Positions 22,051 to 34,200 are shown, counted from the stretch's first letter. The stretch is 64,000 nt of DNA from Xanthoparmelia taractica (GCA_033085395.1 JANQBS010000006.1:310001-374000), one strand, 5' to 3'. Numbers and translations: made by a program. The notes: generated from the sequence alone by a model not told the origin.

Positions 22051-22363
22051 GACTTGGTTGAAAGATGGATCACCTACAGATCTGTTTGATGTAAAGAATA
22101 ATAATTTTGGATACGGTTTGGAACTCGTGGCTTTTTCCCGTAGGGCTGATCAGTCACCAGAAAAAGCCGATTGAGAGCAACGGATGTCCGACTGCTTACA
22201 GCGAGGAGTTCGCAAGTACTGAACGTGTCTCTGGCTTCAAAAACTGAGGCCCGCATATACTCTACTTGACTATAAAACCATAAAACCGGATATCACTTAT
22301 GCTCCCTTCCCTAAACTCCGCGCTTTGTAGATTTCATCACAATCCATTGGAAAAATGCAGCTC
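22051..22363. other. Intergenic between DER1 start and KIN17 stop (313 bp)
   Basis: Both flanking genes are on the minus strand, so this holds the KIN17 3' flank and the DER1 promoter. Nothing else is recognised. Confidence 0.5.
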
Positions 22364-23648
22364 CTATGCAAGTCGTGGTCGTTTCGAATTCGAGCCCGGG
22401 CCACTGACTTCTCTCATGCGTTTCCGTTCGATTTCCTCCTTCATAATCCGCTCCGCTTCACTTATAGGCTTCTTTGGTAATTCTTTTGGGCGCGCTTGTG
22501 CCCCAAGAGCGTTTCTCTTTGAAACCGCAGCGAAAACGTTCTTTGGCTTGCTGTTCATGCCCATTTTCATGGAAACCGTTTCAGGTGGAGGTGTTTGTAC
22601 CCCGGTTGGCGGTGATGTCAACTCAACAATCTCCTTTTCAGGTTCTGTCCTGTCATTGTTCTCAGGCTGGGCCACTGCAGGCGGCGAGGGTTCCTTGCTT
22701 TCCTTCGCCTTGCCCCCAAAGCTAAGCTTGATCTTCTCTCCCTCAGTAGGCTTAAAGTCTCGCAGCTCATCCGGATGGTCCTGCTGAGTCTTCATCTCAG
22801 CATCCATCTCCGCCCTTGCGATCTGTTCCCTGATCATCATCTGCTCCCTCTCCTCGTCGCCTTTGTCCTGCCTCTCTTTTTTCCTTATGGCATCTTGTCT
22901 TCTCAAGGCCTCAGGGCTATTATCGATCCAGGCGATCTGAAGGCCTTTGTCGGTGTCCTCGACCCTGCAAAGCCCCTCACGACCCAGATGCTTTGCAAAT
23001 TCTGTTAACGATGGCCATCGTGTTGCATTCATGTGGATACTAGATGAAAGGCCAAAGTCAGCGTTCACCTTGAAAACAGGATCCTTCCGCTGCCTCGCCG
23101 ATAGCACCAGGATTGAGGGGGGGTAAATCTTCTGCTAAAGTGACGCTAAGAGTGTTAGAGGATGCGCGGGCGGCTTACTGTTCTTTATTTGCGATATAAG
23201 TTTGGTAGAAGTGGTTTATATGCACCGCCTTCTCCACATGACTTGTACGGAGGAGTTGCAGAAAGTCTCTTTGGAATTGATTCGAGAAGTCTGAAATGTG
23301 TTTTCGGGGGTCCTTAAACGCTGTGTCAGCGACGAAAAAGAGCTGTATGTTCGGGCCAAGAAGACTTGCCTCGCCAACCAACAAAGCATTTCTCACATGC
23401 GATTCTGCTTGCGTATGACACTTGAACCCGTTCTCGTCTCTGCATTGCTTTTCACAAATCTGTCTATCCCTCAGCGCAGAACCTTGACTAATAGAAACAG
23501 GAAGCATACCTGGCAGTACCTGGACGATGATTAGCAGTCATAAAGCGTAGAGCGAGGAGGCGGAAGCTTACCATCTGAGGCGCTGTAGACCCTTGGATTT
23601 GAGTTTATTGTTAAGGTATTTCGTGCTGCCTACTTCAGCTTTGGGCAT
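22364..23648 (-). CDS. KIN17: DNA/RNA-binding protein Kin17
   Basis: Kin17 is a conserved nuclear zinc-finger protein linked to DNA replication/repair and pre-mRNA processing. Exons (5' to 3') are 23648-23572, 23519-23510, 23459-23370, 23312-23179 and 23039-22364, giving 328 residues. The start MPKAEVGSTKYLNNKLKS is the family N terminus. The C2H2 finger WYCQICEKQCRDENGFKCH (about residues 26-44) is assembled across a 10-nt exon that supplies only the end of Trp plus Tyr-Cys-Gln. The winged-helix domain includes DPRKHISDFSNQFQRDFL and HMNATRWPSLTEF, then a charged coiled C terminus. Intron 3 (23313-23369) is GC-AG and 57 nt with no in-frame stop; the family sequence reads GEDPRKH across it, so it is treated as an intron. 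Confidence 0.93.
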
Positions 23649-24902
23649 GGTCAGAGTCAGTTACGGGGGTAGAAAGCTGGAGAGACTTTGTCTTCCTGTA
23701 GAGAGAGCAATAAGCCGCTGGAGAGAAAGTCAACTTTGATGAATAATAGGGCTGAAGCATGCTCGTAGGGCTCAAGCAAGTCTCTGCCGCCGTTATCAGT
23801 ATTATAGGCTAACCCGAAAGGACTTAGTGGGCTGGGTAGCTCTGCGGAGAATGAGGCAAATCTCGACTTCACTCTATCTCCGTTTGGCTAAAGTACTGTC
23901 AATATTCCGCCACTCCTTCGTAGGATCTCAAAGGGCTGCTGCAAGTTGTCAAATCAGATGAGACGGGCACGAGTGAGACTGAGAAAGGCTAAATCATGGA
24001 CAATCAGCCAATCTGCATCTTTTAGCATTATCCTCATAGCTCTGCAGCGTCCACTACAGAAACCTTGTCTGCGAATATATTTTCATCATCATCACTGTCA
24101 AATCTGTCTGCTTCCTTGGTTACCAATCTCATGGCTGTTGATTCTCGATGATTGCCTTGACGGCATCGAATATGACTAAGGAGAAGATTGCCGGTACCTT
24201 TCTATACCGAAACCTATCCATCATCTTGCGATTTTCAACACGTCTTTGTAAGTAGCACTTGTATGTTAATTTATTCAATTGCAGAAAACACTATATGACC
24301 GTCTCTCCTCTCGCAAATAGCATATCATTGAGTGAGCTGACCCCAGTATTCCGGATTTGCATGGGTTAACCAAGACCATTGCTTTGGCTTTACACCTTTG
24401 ATGATGCTGTCCGTATCTCTGTAACCAGCAATACGATGGCGGTATCCCACCACAGTGGGAAACCGAATACGGTCTCTCGCTTTGGAGCTGTCACACAGCT
24501 GGATTACTTTGCACTTGACCCCCCTTTCATACATGCCATTTTAGAGTAGATGATACCAAACAGTATAGTACTGAATGGTAAAATGGTAAGTTGCTGTAAT
24601 ATGTGCTGTGCTCTGAATGATTTCGTCTTTGTTACTATGGGAATTCGGTCATGGCGCTAAATCGATTTCTTCACAACTCCTCACTTTCCTCGACTCAACA
24701 CCTCACCCTCGTTCGCTCGCCCAGCACTCTACATACATCGCCGTCTTATTCCACGAATCAATCGCCGCCATACCCAGCTCGCAATCAAGCCGATTAACTA
24801 CTCGCTTATTTATCGTACTGTACGTAAGTCTATCCGCAGTGTTCGATCATTAAGCGGACCGTGAGTTAATCAGCTCGTAAAGAGGCAGAAGATCTAGGCG
24901 AA
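23649..24902. other. Intergenic between KIN17 and the orphan seven-span gene (1.25 kb)
   Basis: The region is divergent: KIN17 leaves to the left, the membrane-protein gene to the right. It contains a 69-codon ATG frame on the minus strand (24534-24325) with no recognised features. No RNA gene or mobile element was seen. Confidence 0.5.
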
Positions 24903-26163
24903 ATGTCTAACAGTATGAATTGGGTGATTTATCTGGTATCAATGATGCTATACCTAGGACAATCAGCGTTTGCCTTGCCGCAGACTGTTATCGGTATGGA
25001 TATCTATAATGGAGTTCACGTGGACGGCCAATTGACTTTGTACAAGAAACTCGTGATAGGTTCAACTACTCGCACCGCACGTCCGTTCAGGGCCACGTTA
25101 TTTATTCGGTCGTGTCGTTGCTCGGTTTGTGTATAGTATCCGGCATGCTAAGTACGCTCACAAACCTTTCTTTCCTCCCTCCCTCCCTAACGACCTCTGA
25201 CCACAATCACTCCTTATATATATTAACCTATATATAACTAATCCTCCTTCCAGTCACGCGTCTGAAAACCCTCGAAATCGGCAACTTCAAACAGCTCAAC
25301 TCGATCCGAATCCTGGTCCTGGCCATCTACTCCTGCACGCTGGCCTTCATCTTTTCCGCCGGTCTCCTGATCAACGCCTGGGACTTCACGACCGAAGGGC
25401 GCTGCCGCGCCGCCATCGACGTCTGCCTCGTCTTCTACGTCGGCGGCAAGGTCTTCCTCTACCTCTTCCTCGTCGAGCGAGCCCACCAACTCGTAGCCAC
25501 AAAGCTACCCAGAAACCGCGACCCCATCTACCTCCTCGGCATCGCCATCGTGCTCTTCGGCTTCGGCGTCCTCGCAGTCTTCGCCTTCATCCACCCCGTC
25601 ACCTCGCTCTCCAGTATCGACGGCAGATGCCGCATCGGCCTCCCGCTCATCATCACGATCCCGCTGCTCTCATACGACATCATTATCAACTTCGCTTTGA
25701 CCTTTGTCTTCGTCATGCGTGGGGCTCGTCTGGTGAAGATCCGCGGCTTCCGACACGCGATGCGTTGCATCGCACTCGCCCTGCCCTTCCGCAAGGTCCC
25801 GGGCCTGCGTGACCCGGTCATCGCGTGCGAGTTCTTCATGGGAAGATCCGGACTGGGCGCCTCGGCCATCATCTTGCCGACCATCGCCAACCTAGCCATC
25901 CTATTCGCTCTAAACGGACACGAGAACGGCTGGCTCTGCTTCACCATATGCACGATCGATAGTATGTTTGCTGCCACCCTTTCCCTGTCCCTATTCTAGA
26001 GACTACGTCCCAGCAACGATAAGTTTCCAACTGATTCACAGTCACATGGAGCGCCACCATCATCCACTGGCTCACATCCACCAAAGACGACCTGGGCTCC
26101 GGCCCCGCACGCTCTCCAACCGTCGTCGCCCAGGGCGAAGGCGAATACCACGAAATGCGCTGA
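24903..26163 (+). CDS. Fungal multispan membrane protein, signal peptide plus about seven membrane segments (function unknown)
   Basis: Exons are 24903-24993, 25047-25151, 25254-25961 and 26042-26163, with consistent phases giving 341 residues. The first exon encodes a signal-peptide-like segment (WVIYLVSMMLYLGQSAFA). A short outside segment (ETRDRFNYSHRTS) is followed by seven hydrophobic spans, among them VIYSVVSLLGLCIVSGML, IRILVLAIYSCTLAFIFSA, VCLVFYVGGKVFLYLFLV, IYLLGIAIVLFGFGVLAVF, LIITIPLLSYDIIINFALT, and a last pair around CFTICTIDITWSATIIHWL. A conserved-looking loop reads GNFKQLNSIRI. The topology is receptor-like, but I see no known GPCR signature and do not assign a function. Exon 2 is inferred by frame logic and is the least certain part; the 708-nt third exon is secure. 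Confidence 0.72.
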
Positions 26164-26826
26164 AACCGTCCGCACATCAACCAGCCAACCGATCCCTCTA
26201 GTACTACAGCAAACGCACTTCTCAGTCGGTAGGAACGCTTGATTGGTTAGGAGGGCTATGTGAAGATGCGGTGTTGACCAAATGGAACGTTTGTCAGGAT
26301 GACTTTACGATCAGGCGTGGTGGAGTCTTGTCTTATTATGTTCGTGAACTGGGGGCAGCAGAAGCCCGTTTTTCTATGTGATCAGAGATAATGGGTGGGA
26401 AAGGGGAGAAAAGGGATGTTTTTTTTTTTTTTTTTTCGTTTTAAAAGACCATGCATGTGTGGCCCACTTTCTATGGCAGTGGCAGACATGATGGGATAGC
26501 CGCCATGGGGCGAGCGTATAAATCGCGTTGTTTAGTAGTCTTTCCTCCAGTTATCATGATCGAATTTTACATCAAGTCAATTTCATAGGATAACACGCGA
26601 CTAAAAGCGTAGATTGGAGGTCCTGTCCTCCCTCTCTACAGCTCTAAGAACTTATAGGATAATGCCTGACCAAAAGCGTAGATTTGACGGTCCGTTCTCC
26701 TTCGATATAGCTCCAAGCAATACATACATGATAGCTACACGCCTTACAGGCGGGCCAAATGGAAAAAGTTGGGACAAGTTGAAAGTCTTAGATATGGAAT
26801 ACATGACGCCTAGAGGGGCCAACTAA
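26164..26826. other. Convergent 3' region with poly-T tract and tandem duplication (663 bp)
   Basis: Two facing 3' ends. An 18-bp T run lies at 26419-26436 and an imperfect 69-bp tandem duplication at 26585-26722, listed separately. No gene is recognised. Confidence 0.6.
26585..26722 (+). repeat. Imperfect 69-bp tandem duplication
   Basis: Two adjacent copies start with ATAGGATAA at 26585 and 26654. They share AAAAGCGTAGATT, a TCC-rich middle and AGCTC-AAG-A near the end, with scattered substitutions. The copies are clearly related but diverged, so the duplication is not recent. Confidence 0.6.
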
Positions 26827-28402
26827 CTAGGTTACCGTGCCATTTGCCCTCTTACTAGCAGGGGTTGCGACTCCGTCCTCCACCACCTCATCATCACTCA
26901 TCAGACCCTCCAATTCAAATTCCTCAGCATCCCTGACCCTCCTATCCACGTGCCCCACATGGCCGTTCAATCCTCCGTTGGCCATGGCTTTGGGCCGGGT
27001 CGGGTCGAGAGGCCAGGCGTAGGAAGCGTAGAGGTGCAGCAGCATACATACAAACAGGAAGAGCAAGAAAGAAATGCTGTAGAGGAGGAGGATGTAAGAG
27101 ACATGGGAGACACCGGCGTTGGTGAGGAGGTCCATTTGCTCCTCGGTGGCGCCCATGAAAAGGAAGCCGGAGGTGTAGAGTAGCTTACGAACACGTCAGT
27201 GATTGAACAAAGGTGATCCGTTACAGGGAGATAGTTGTTTGCGAATGTACTTACAAAAGGTGTAATGTACTGAAAGCTATTGGTCTCCTCCATCTCCGTA
27301 TCAGATATTGTGTTTTTGTCCCGAAGAACAAACGAAATCTCTACTATCCTGGCCGCCCCAGCAGCCATAAGCGTGTACCCAAAGACCGTATGGACATGCG
27401 TGCTCAGCTCTAGATGTTGAGGATGTGCGCTCATGCCCCATCCTGTAAGCATTATAACCAATGCGGGAAAAAGATTCCTCTTCGGCCTCCCATCTCTTTT
27501 CCTTGCGAGCCACATTCCAAGCAGTCCAGCACACCACCACACAATACCCATACTCGTATGCTGCAGATCGTTAGCCACCCATGGACCTCCCCATCTGTGC
27601 TCGGTAAATGTGTTGACACAGCCCCATGCTGCTATTATCAGACTGTCAAAGAATTCTTGGCTTCGGCCAGTACGTCTGAGCCAGAATTGGCCAACTAAGA
27701 GCAGGATTGTGAGAATTATGCCGTAGCCAATGAAGGCGCTGCCCATAATGAAGTGGGCTAGGCATTGGCCCAGGTGATCCCCCTGACAGAATCCCAAGGC
27801 TGTAATGCCCCCAAACAGCATCTGCACCCAACTGACCACCGGCAACGCTTTTCCTACTACACCATGCCCGATGACCGTATATCGACGTAATTTAGCGTGT
27901 ATGCCTTTCTCCAGATGCAGCTTTAGGTAGACGCCGAGCACGACTTGGACAATGAGCATGAGCATCAAGAATGGTGCGAAAGAAGCGTGTACATTATGCG
28001 CGAATTGGCGACCACCATGTTCATGGCCGAGGAAGTAGCCGACTATTGAGAGAAGGACGCCGAAGACCTGGAGAGGTACGTGCCACCGTGAACGTATGAT
28101 CTGAAAAGCGGTCAGACGGGAGGGATCTGACTTTGGCCGGAGATAGAAGTCGACGTACCCCTAACACCATTCCAGTGGGGAATATGACACCAAAGGATGC
28201 TAATTGAATGGCGATGTGGATCCATAATATAGTGTCCTAGTATTCAAATGTCAGAATGGCCGGGGCGCTCAATGCTGGGGGCAAGTACAATTGGCTGTGC
28301 GGAAATGGCCTCGCCTTCCGGTATCTCATCGGTATGGTGCTCATGCGCCAATGCTTGTCCTGCCAGATACAGCAGAGCAAGTGCTCGTAGAGGGCGAGAC
28401 AT
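26827..28402 (-). CDS. YTP1: Ytp1-family integral membrane protein
   Basis: Ytp1-like proteins are fungal multi-span membrane proteins of unknown biochemical role, with an N-terminal DUF2427 region and a C-terminal Ytp1 domain. Exons (5' to 3') are 28402-28289, 28236-28159, 28100-27255 and 27183-26827, giving 464 residues. A signal peptide (LRALALLYLAGQALA) precedes HEHHTDEIPEGE. Spans follow with GHEHGGRQFAHNVHASFAP, then WGGPWVANDLQHTSMGIVW, SAHPQHLELSTHVHTVFG and a final hydrophobic pair, ending in an acidic tail. Repeated His in the loops is characteristic of the family. All introns are 52-71 nt and in phase. Confidence 0.9.
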
Positions 28403-28998
28403 GGTCAGTATGCGTGCTGCTGCTGACGTGGAAAAGGCGTTTGGAGAATATGATGTGAGCGGTGCGCTGTAGGATGTTTGCTTCTACATTGCTCCCAAAA
28501 AAAGAGAGTTTAGAGAGTCCGAGCTGCCCAAGAAGTGATTATCGTTATTGAATATATTGTTGGAATGTCAGCTTACCACGCTTCTTCTCTTCGAGGTTGT
28601 TAGAGGGGCCAAAATTGGTGGAGGCCGGCGGAAATTGGCCGCCTTTCCGCAGTTGCGTTCATCTCTCAGTGGACACTCAGAATGACAAAAGTATATGAGA
28701 GAGAGCTTTCTGGCAAGCCAGGTATCTAGAGTGATCCTTGGAAAGAGAGAGAAATATATCTATCCTGTCAAGAGTGGAATCCTTACCAGAATTCCATCTC
28801 ATCATTTCCGTATATTCGCAAAGCGTCCTTGTCACAGTCTATCTCCTAAACTTCATGAACATCTCTACATACTTGTGATTTAATCCCGCAACAAGTCCCT
28901 CTTTGATTCAGTCCAAAATCTTTATCCGCTATCTAATCGGCCGTCTCAAGGCATCCAATCATCTTCCACTATCAAAACCTACTCTTCCATCTCCTACC
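28403..28998. promoter_or_regulatory. Divergent promoter of YTP1 (-) and SWI5 (+), 596 bp
   Basis: The start codons diverge across this interval. It contains purine-rich runs (GAGAGAGAGC and related) and no recognisable gene. No specific factor site can be named with confidence. Confidence 0.45.
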
Positions 28999-29691
28999 AT
29001 GTCTCCATCTCCAATTCCAACCCAAGAAACCCCCAAGCCCAACCCCTCTACCGCGTCTCCTTCACCGCCCGCTCAAGCCGATGCTCTCGAGGCCAAAAAG
29101 ACGGTCTGTCAGCCCTTTCCCCTTCTCCGAATCTGAGCTGAATGACCAAGCGAAAAGACTGACGACGACATCAGGCCGCTCTCGAAGCCAAGATTGCAGC
29201 TCTCGAGGCCCAGATCCGAGAGACGGAAGAAAGTCGGAGGAAGTTGGATGCGCAGCTAAAGTGAGTTTATGAGGGTCGTCTCCGTTTTCAAGGTCGTGCG
29301 CTCTACCTTGGTCGTAGTTGTCTGGATCGAGCGGTCCAACGCATACCGAATCCTTTTCCCCCCCTTTCCTCCTGGCCTTCATTTCTACCACGCCCACCTA
29401 TCTTTCCGCTTTATCGCTCGCCTCCGTGTACCTATCTTCTTGGCCCGCCTTTCGCGCCTTCCTTTCCTTTTTCTCTCTCTTTCTCTTTCCCTTGTCATTG
29501 GCAATCTCCTAACCTCCGCTTGCTCCAGAAACAAGGATGCCCAAGCAACAGTCAAAGCGCACATCAAGCTCCTACACGACTACAACGAGATCCGCGACGT
29601 TGGCCAAGGTCTCATGGGTATCATAGCCGACAACAAGGGCGTGCGGGTGAGAGATGTCTATCGAGACTTTGATGTCGGCGAGGGAGATTGA
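28999..29691 (+). CDS. SWI5: Swi5/Sae3 recombination mediator
   Basis: Swi5 with Sfr1/Mei5 loads and stabilises Rad51/Dmc1 filaments in homologous recombination. Exons are 28999-29103, 29175-29260 and 29529-29691, giving 117 residues. A Pro/Ser-rich N terminus leads into a coiled coil (ALEAKIAALEAQIRETEES) and the conserved C-terminal Swi5 block HIKLLHDYNEIRDVGQG plus IADNKGVRVRDVYRDF. The reading frame extends upstream only through a TTG, so the first ATG is used. The second intron is 268 nt, several times the usual size here, and is pyrimidine-rich; the first has a weak donor (GTCTGT). Identity is secure from the C-terminal block. Confidence 0.9.
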
Positions 29692-30053
29692 GGGAGATGG
29701 GTGCAGCGGTATGGGGAATACTAAAGGAATGTCATGTAGACCGAGCACAGTACGACAATCAATGATCGATCGCTTGGAGCCTAGGAACAGATTGAGGTTG
29801 AAAGGTATGGCATGGTTGAAAGCTATGTACGATCAAACCTAGTATATCTTCAGGTACGTTAGAAGCGAGTAGCAAAGCCATATATCGTTGCTTATCTTTT
29901 TGCCCAGCCGAACAAGTGGAGGTATCCGTAGGGATCCGTTTCTCTGGCCAAAAATGCCGTCGCCGCGCTAAACCGCTCAGACCGCCCCAAAAAAAGAAAA
30001 GAAGAAAAAACCACCAACAGATACGGCGCAGTGGGGGTATGAACCAAGCCTCA
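29692..30053. other. Convergent 3' region, SWI5 and ABC transporter (362 bp)
   Basis: Nothing recognisable besides the two 3' ends. Short frames here lack features. Confidence 0.5.
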
Positions 30054-33000
30054 TTAATGCATCTTCTCCAAACTCTGCAAGTTGACCAACTCAAAATACT
30101 TCCCTCCCAACTTCAGAAGCTCATGATGCGTTCCGCGCTCCACCACCCTGCCTTGGTCAAACACGTAGATCATATCCGCCTTCTGAATAGTGCTTAAGCG
30201 ATGTGCTACTGCAATCGTTGTCCTACCCCGTGCCGCGGCGTCAAGAGCTGCCTGCACCACCTTCTCCGATTCCGAGTCAAGAGCAGACGTAGCCTCATCG
30301 AGTAGAAGGATCTTGGGATCACGCAGAAGAGCCCGGGCGATGGCTATGCGTTGCTTTTGGCCTCCAGAAAGCATGCTGCCTTTGGAGCCGACAATGGTGG
30401 AGAAGCCATCACTGCAGTCTAGGTCAGCCATGTGGACGTTTACGAAACGGCAGGACTCGAGACTTACGGCAAAGAAATGATGAAGTCGTAAATATTGGCA
30501 TCTTTGCAAGCTTGAATGATAGCGTCTTCGGGCACATCCTCTCGATCAGCACCGAGCAGTACGTTCTCCCGAATAGAGCCTTGATACAGCGTTGGCTCTT
30601 GGCTAACCAGTGCGAGGAACCCTCGATAGTCATTGATGTTGAGGCTGGAAATGTCCTTGCCATCGACAAAGACACCTCCAGAGAGTGGGTCGTAGAAACG
30701 CTCCATTAGGGCAATAGTCGTGCTCTTTCCACAGCCGCTGGCCCCAACAAGCGCGACGTACTGGCCAGGCTTGACTGTAAGATTGAGGCCTCTCAGCACG
30801 GGCTGCTCCGGCCTGGTTGGGTACCTGAAGTGTACATCCCGAAACTCAATGGTGCCTTCCATATCACTAAGGCGCTGGCCATCTTGCGACCACGAATCAA
30901 TTGCCGGTACTCGATCAAACAGTGTCTTGAGCTCTTTGGCTGCTTGCTTTGCTTTGCCCATGTCTGGAGCAAATGAGAAAATTGTTCCAGCTGATTGCGC
31001 ACCAAAGATGACGGCAGAGAAGCAAATGAAGAAGTGCAGCTCCGTTATTTCTCCGTTGGCGAGAAGTCGGCCACCGTACCAGAAGCCAAGAGCTGTGCAT
31101 AAGAACACGAAAGATTGAGAGGAAGCATAGAGTGTCGAGGATCGAAGGATAGACTGTAAGCTTTTTCTTTCCTGCTCTACAACGCTCTGGTGATAATGTA
31201 CCCAGACGTCCTCTTCTCGAGTCAAGGATGCCACGGTACGTATGGCGGCAGTAGCCTCGCATGCAAAGCTAGCAGACGATTCGTAAGCCTTCTTGGCCCG
31301 GTCTTGGAACCTCGCTAACATCCAAAAGCGGAGGAAACCACAAGCAAGCAGGATTGGTATTGTGGCTGTACACACGAGGGCAAGCTTGTAGTTCAAAGCG
31401 CAAGCCAGCGCGATGGCCGCAATGAGTGTCGTCAAGACGACAAGGATGGTGCCCAGAGTCACACCACTCATGCCTGCTAGATGAGTAGTCTGGGTTGATA
31501 GGAACGAGGTCAGTGCGCCGGCCGTATTCTCCTCCTTGTCGAAAAAAGCAATGTCCTGGCGAAGCATATTCCGAAATGCCATGTCTCGGGCTCGATGTAC
31601 TAAGCGCTCGGAGCAATATGCGAAAGCTACACCCTGGGCACTGAATGACAGAATTTGCACCAAAGCCAGCATGAGATACATCAGGGACCAGAAATCAGCG
31701 TCGTGCCTGAGTTTGGAGTACAACGCAGGAGGCTGGGACAAAGCGACAATCTCTTCAGCGAAAAATACCGATTGAGTGGGGTTGCCTCCTCCAGCAATGA
31801 TAGAGAAGACAAGCCCAACGAGCATGTAGTGGACCTCCTTCTTGTTGAAGCTGCCCACAACTTTGATCAAGGTCCATAGAGAATATTGAGGCCGAGAGCT
31901 TGACTTTCTGCTTTGTAGTATTGCGCTCGACACAGACTTGCCAGTGGTCGAGCGCTCAAGCTTTTCCCTGCTGATCGTCTTTTCAGGAGCGAGAGACGTT
32001 ACGAGCTCTTCTTCAGACTCCTCGATTTGTGCATTCTCCTCTGCCTTCTTCACTTCATTCGCTGCGGATATTCGTTGTGCTTCAACGAGGTTATAGTACG
32101 CTGACCGTTTCTCGAGTAGCTCATCATGAGAGCCTTGCTCAACGATTCGCCCTTGGGACATCACTACTATATTGTCGGCTGTCTTGATAGTAGACAGGCG
32201 ATGGGCGATTACGATTGTTGTCCGTCCTTGCGCAGCGACATCGAGGGCAGCCTGAACAACTCCTTCTGATTTGGTGTCTAGAGCCGATGTAGCCTCGTCT
32301 AGCAGCAATATCTTGGGGTCGCTGACCATGGCTCGAGCAATCGCTATTCGCTGCTTTTGCCCACCCGAAAGAAGGAAGCCGCGCTCTCCCACGTTCGTCT
32401 CGTAGCCCTCAGGGAGACCCGTGACGAAGTCATGCGCGTTGGCCATTTTTGCTGCCGCCAAGATGAGTTCCTTTTGCTTTTCGATGTCAGAGTTCTCATA
32501 TTTCGTGCCAATAAGCCCGTGCCGGATGTTATTGAATATCGTCGTACCAAATAATGTTGGCTCTTGACTGACGAGGGAGATTTGCTGGCGCAACCACCTC
32601 AAATTCAACTTACTGACCTCATGTCCGTCGAGGTAAACTTCGCCACCTACAGGATCGTAGAAGCGCTCTACAAGGCCGACGATGGTAGACTTTCCAGAAC
32701 CCGATGCGCCAACCAGGGCTGTTGTTTTCCCAGCTGGTACCTTGAGGTTGACGTCCTCCATTACAACCACCTCGGCCCTTGAAGGGTATATCATCCTGAT
32801 ATTCTTGAGCTCCACCGTGCCTTCCACATGCTCAAGCTTCTCACCCTCATCGTCCATAGGGTTCAAAGGAGAAGCACGATCGATAGTGCTGAAAATCTTG
32901 CTGGCCGCAGCAACACTTGTGGTGAAAGCCTGGGCGTTTGGAGCCACATTTCCCAGAGAGAAAGCTCCTATCATGATAGCAAGCATGATTGTGATGACCT

Positions 33001-34200
33001 CGTTGAGCGTCATCTGGCCATCGACAATGAATCTTGACCCCATCCAGAAAGACAGTCCATAGTTGAAATAGATGATACCCATCATAGCACTGATCATAAT
33101 CGCTAGGGAAACCTTGAGCTTGAGACCCCACTTTTCAGCTTCTGTCAAGTGCGCATCATATTGCCTGGCGAGCTTATCCTGAGTACTGAAAGCTGTGGCA
33201 TTTCTGATGGAGCTAATGACTTCTTCGGCAACACTGCCGCCCAAGGCATACGACTCTAGTGATTGCTTGTTGTACTTGATAATGAACGTCGACCCAGCCC
33301 CCATGACGGACACAATCGCAAAAACCGTAGATGATAGAATCAGAGTGAGTTTCCAGTACTTGATGAATGCAATGACAAAAGCAGTCACGAAGGTAGAAAT
33401 CGCGGTCAACGTGAGAGCGATCTTTTCAGATATCCCATCCTGTACAAGGTTCGTATCCGCCGTGATACGCGTGGTGATCTCTCCGGCTCCAAGTTTGTCG
33501 AAGAATGCAATGTTTTGACGCAGGATAGCTGCCAAGTACTGCTCACGAATCTTCCCTGCGATATGCTCTCCAGTGTAAATGTACCCAACAGTACAGATAT
33601 AAATAGTGATGAACTCTCCGACCGCAAGGTAAATGAAATAAAGCGTGAAGTGTGACAATTGAGAATTGAACTCTGAATACGGTATCGTGTTTTGGAAGAA
33701 GCCTTGAAATGCGCCGGTTAGTTGACCAAAAATGACCTAGAAGTCCGTGAGCAGGCTGTCCATCTCCCAGACTCGAGGACCAAATTACTGACGGTCATCA
33801 ACGGCATGACAGCCCCTCCTGCAATAGCACATATAGAACTAATAAAGATGATGATGAGATCATTCCTGGTCGCATATCGGTAGAGCGTTCTGTAAGTGAC
33901 CTTGACCTCTGGTATATCCAATTGCCTCTTGACAATCTCTTTCTCGTGCGGAGATAGATGTGCGTAAGCCTGGTCGCCTTCCTTGACCTCGGGTACCGTG
34001 ACGACATGTGAATCAACCTCTTTCAGTCGCGCTATCTCGTCTGAAGATGAACCCGAAGAGTGTGGATCCTCCTCTTGTTTCTCTCCTACGAGATCCTTGC
34101 CCGAGGAAGGGTCTTCACGCGAATCCCTGGTCAGCTGCTTCTCGATGTTGGCGCCGACTTCTCTGGCGGCATTATTGAGATCCCCGGCGGTGCTGTCCAT
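30054..34200 (-). CDS. Full-length ABCB (MDR/P-glycoprotein-type) multidrug transporter
   Basis: A half-duplicated ABC exporter that uses ATP to move hydrophobic compounds across a membrane. Exons (5' to 3') are 34200-33793, 33736-30468 and 30411-30054, giving 1344 residues. An acidic, Ser-rich N terminus is followed by TMD1 (from about residue 115), NBD1 with Walker A GASGSGKST (about 479), LLSGGQKQRIAIARAM and LLLDEATSALD, a charged linker (about 700), TMD2, then NBD2 with GASGCGKST (about 1140), MLSGGQKQRIAIARAL, LLLDEATSALD and the H-loop VAHRLST. The order TMD-NBD-TMD-NBD places it with fungal Mdr1-4/Ste6-like proteins. Substrate is not predictable. The first intron uses a GTCAGT donor. 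The gene is divergent from RPL39. Confidence 0.95.

Noticed and set aside
22364..23107. Reading the last KIN17 frame from its own upstream start as a separate 247-residue protein
   Set aside because: The family sequence shows this is the final exon; the first residues of the open frame belong to the 139-nt intron.
24325..24534. 69-codon minus-strand frame with ATG
   Set aside because: Looks protein-like in composition, but nothing supports expression or a family.
30054..34200. Link between the ABC transporter and a metabolite cluster
   Set aside because: Neighbours are SWI5 and RPL39; no polyketide synthase, peptide synthetase, terpene or regulator gene is present.
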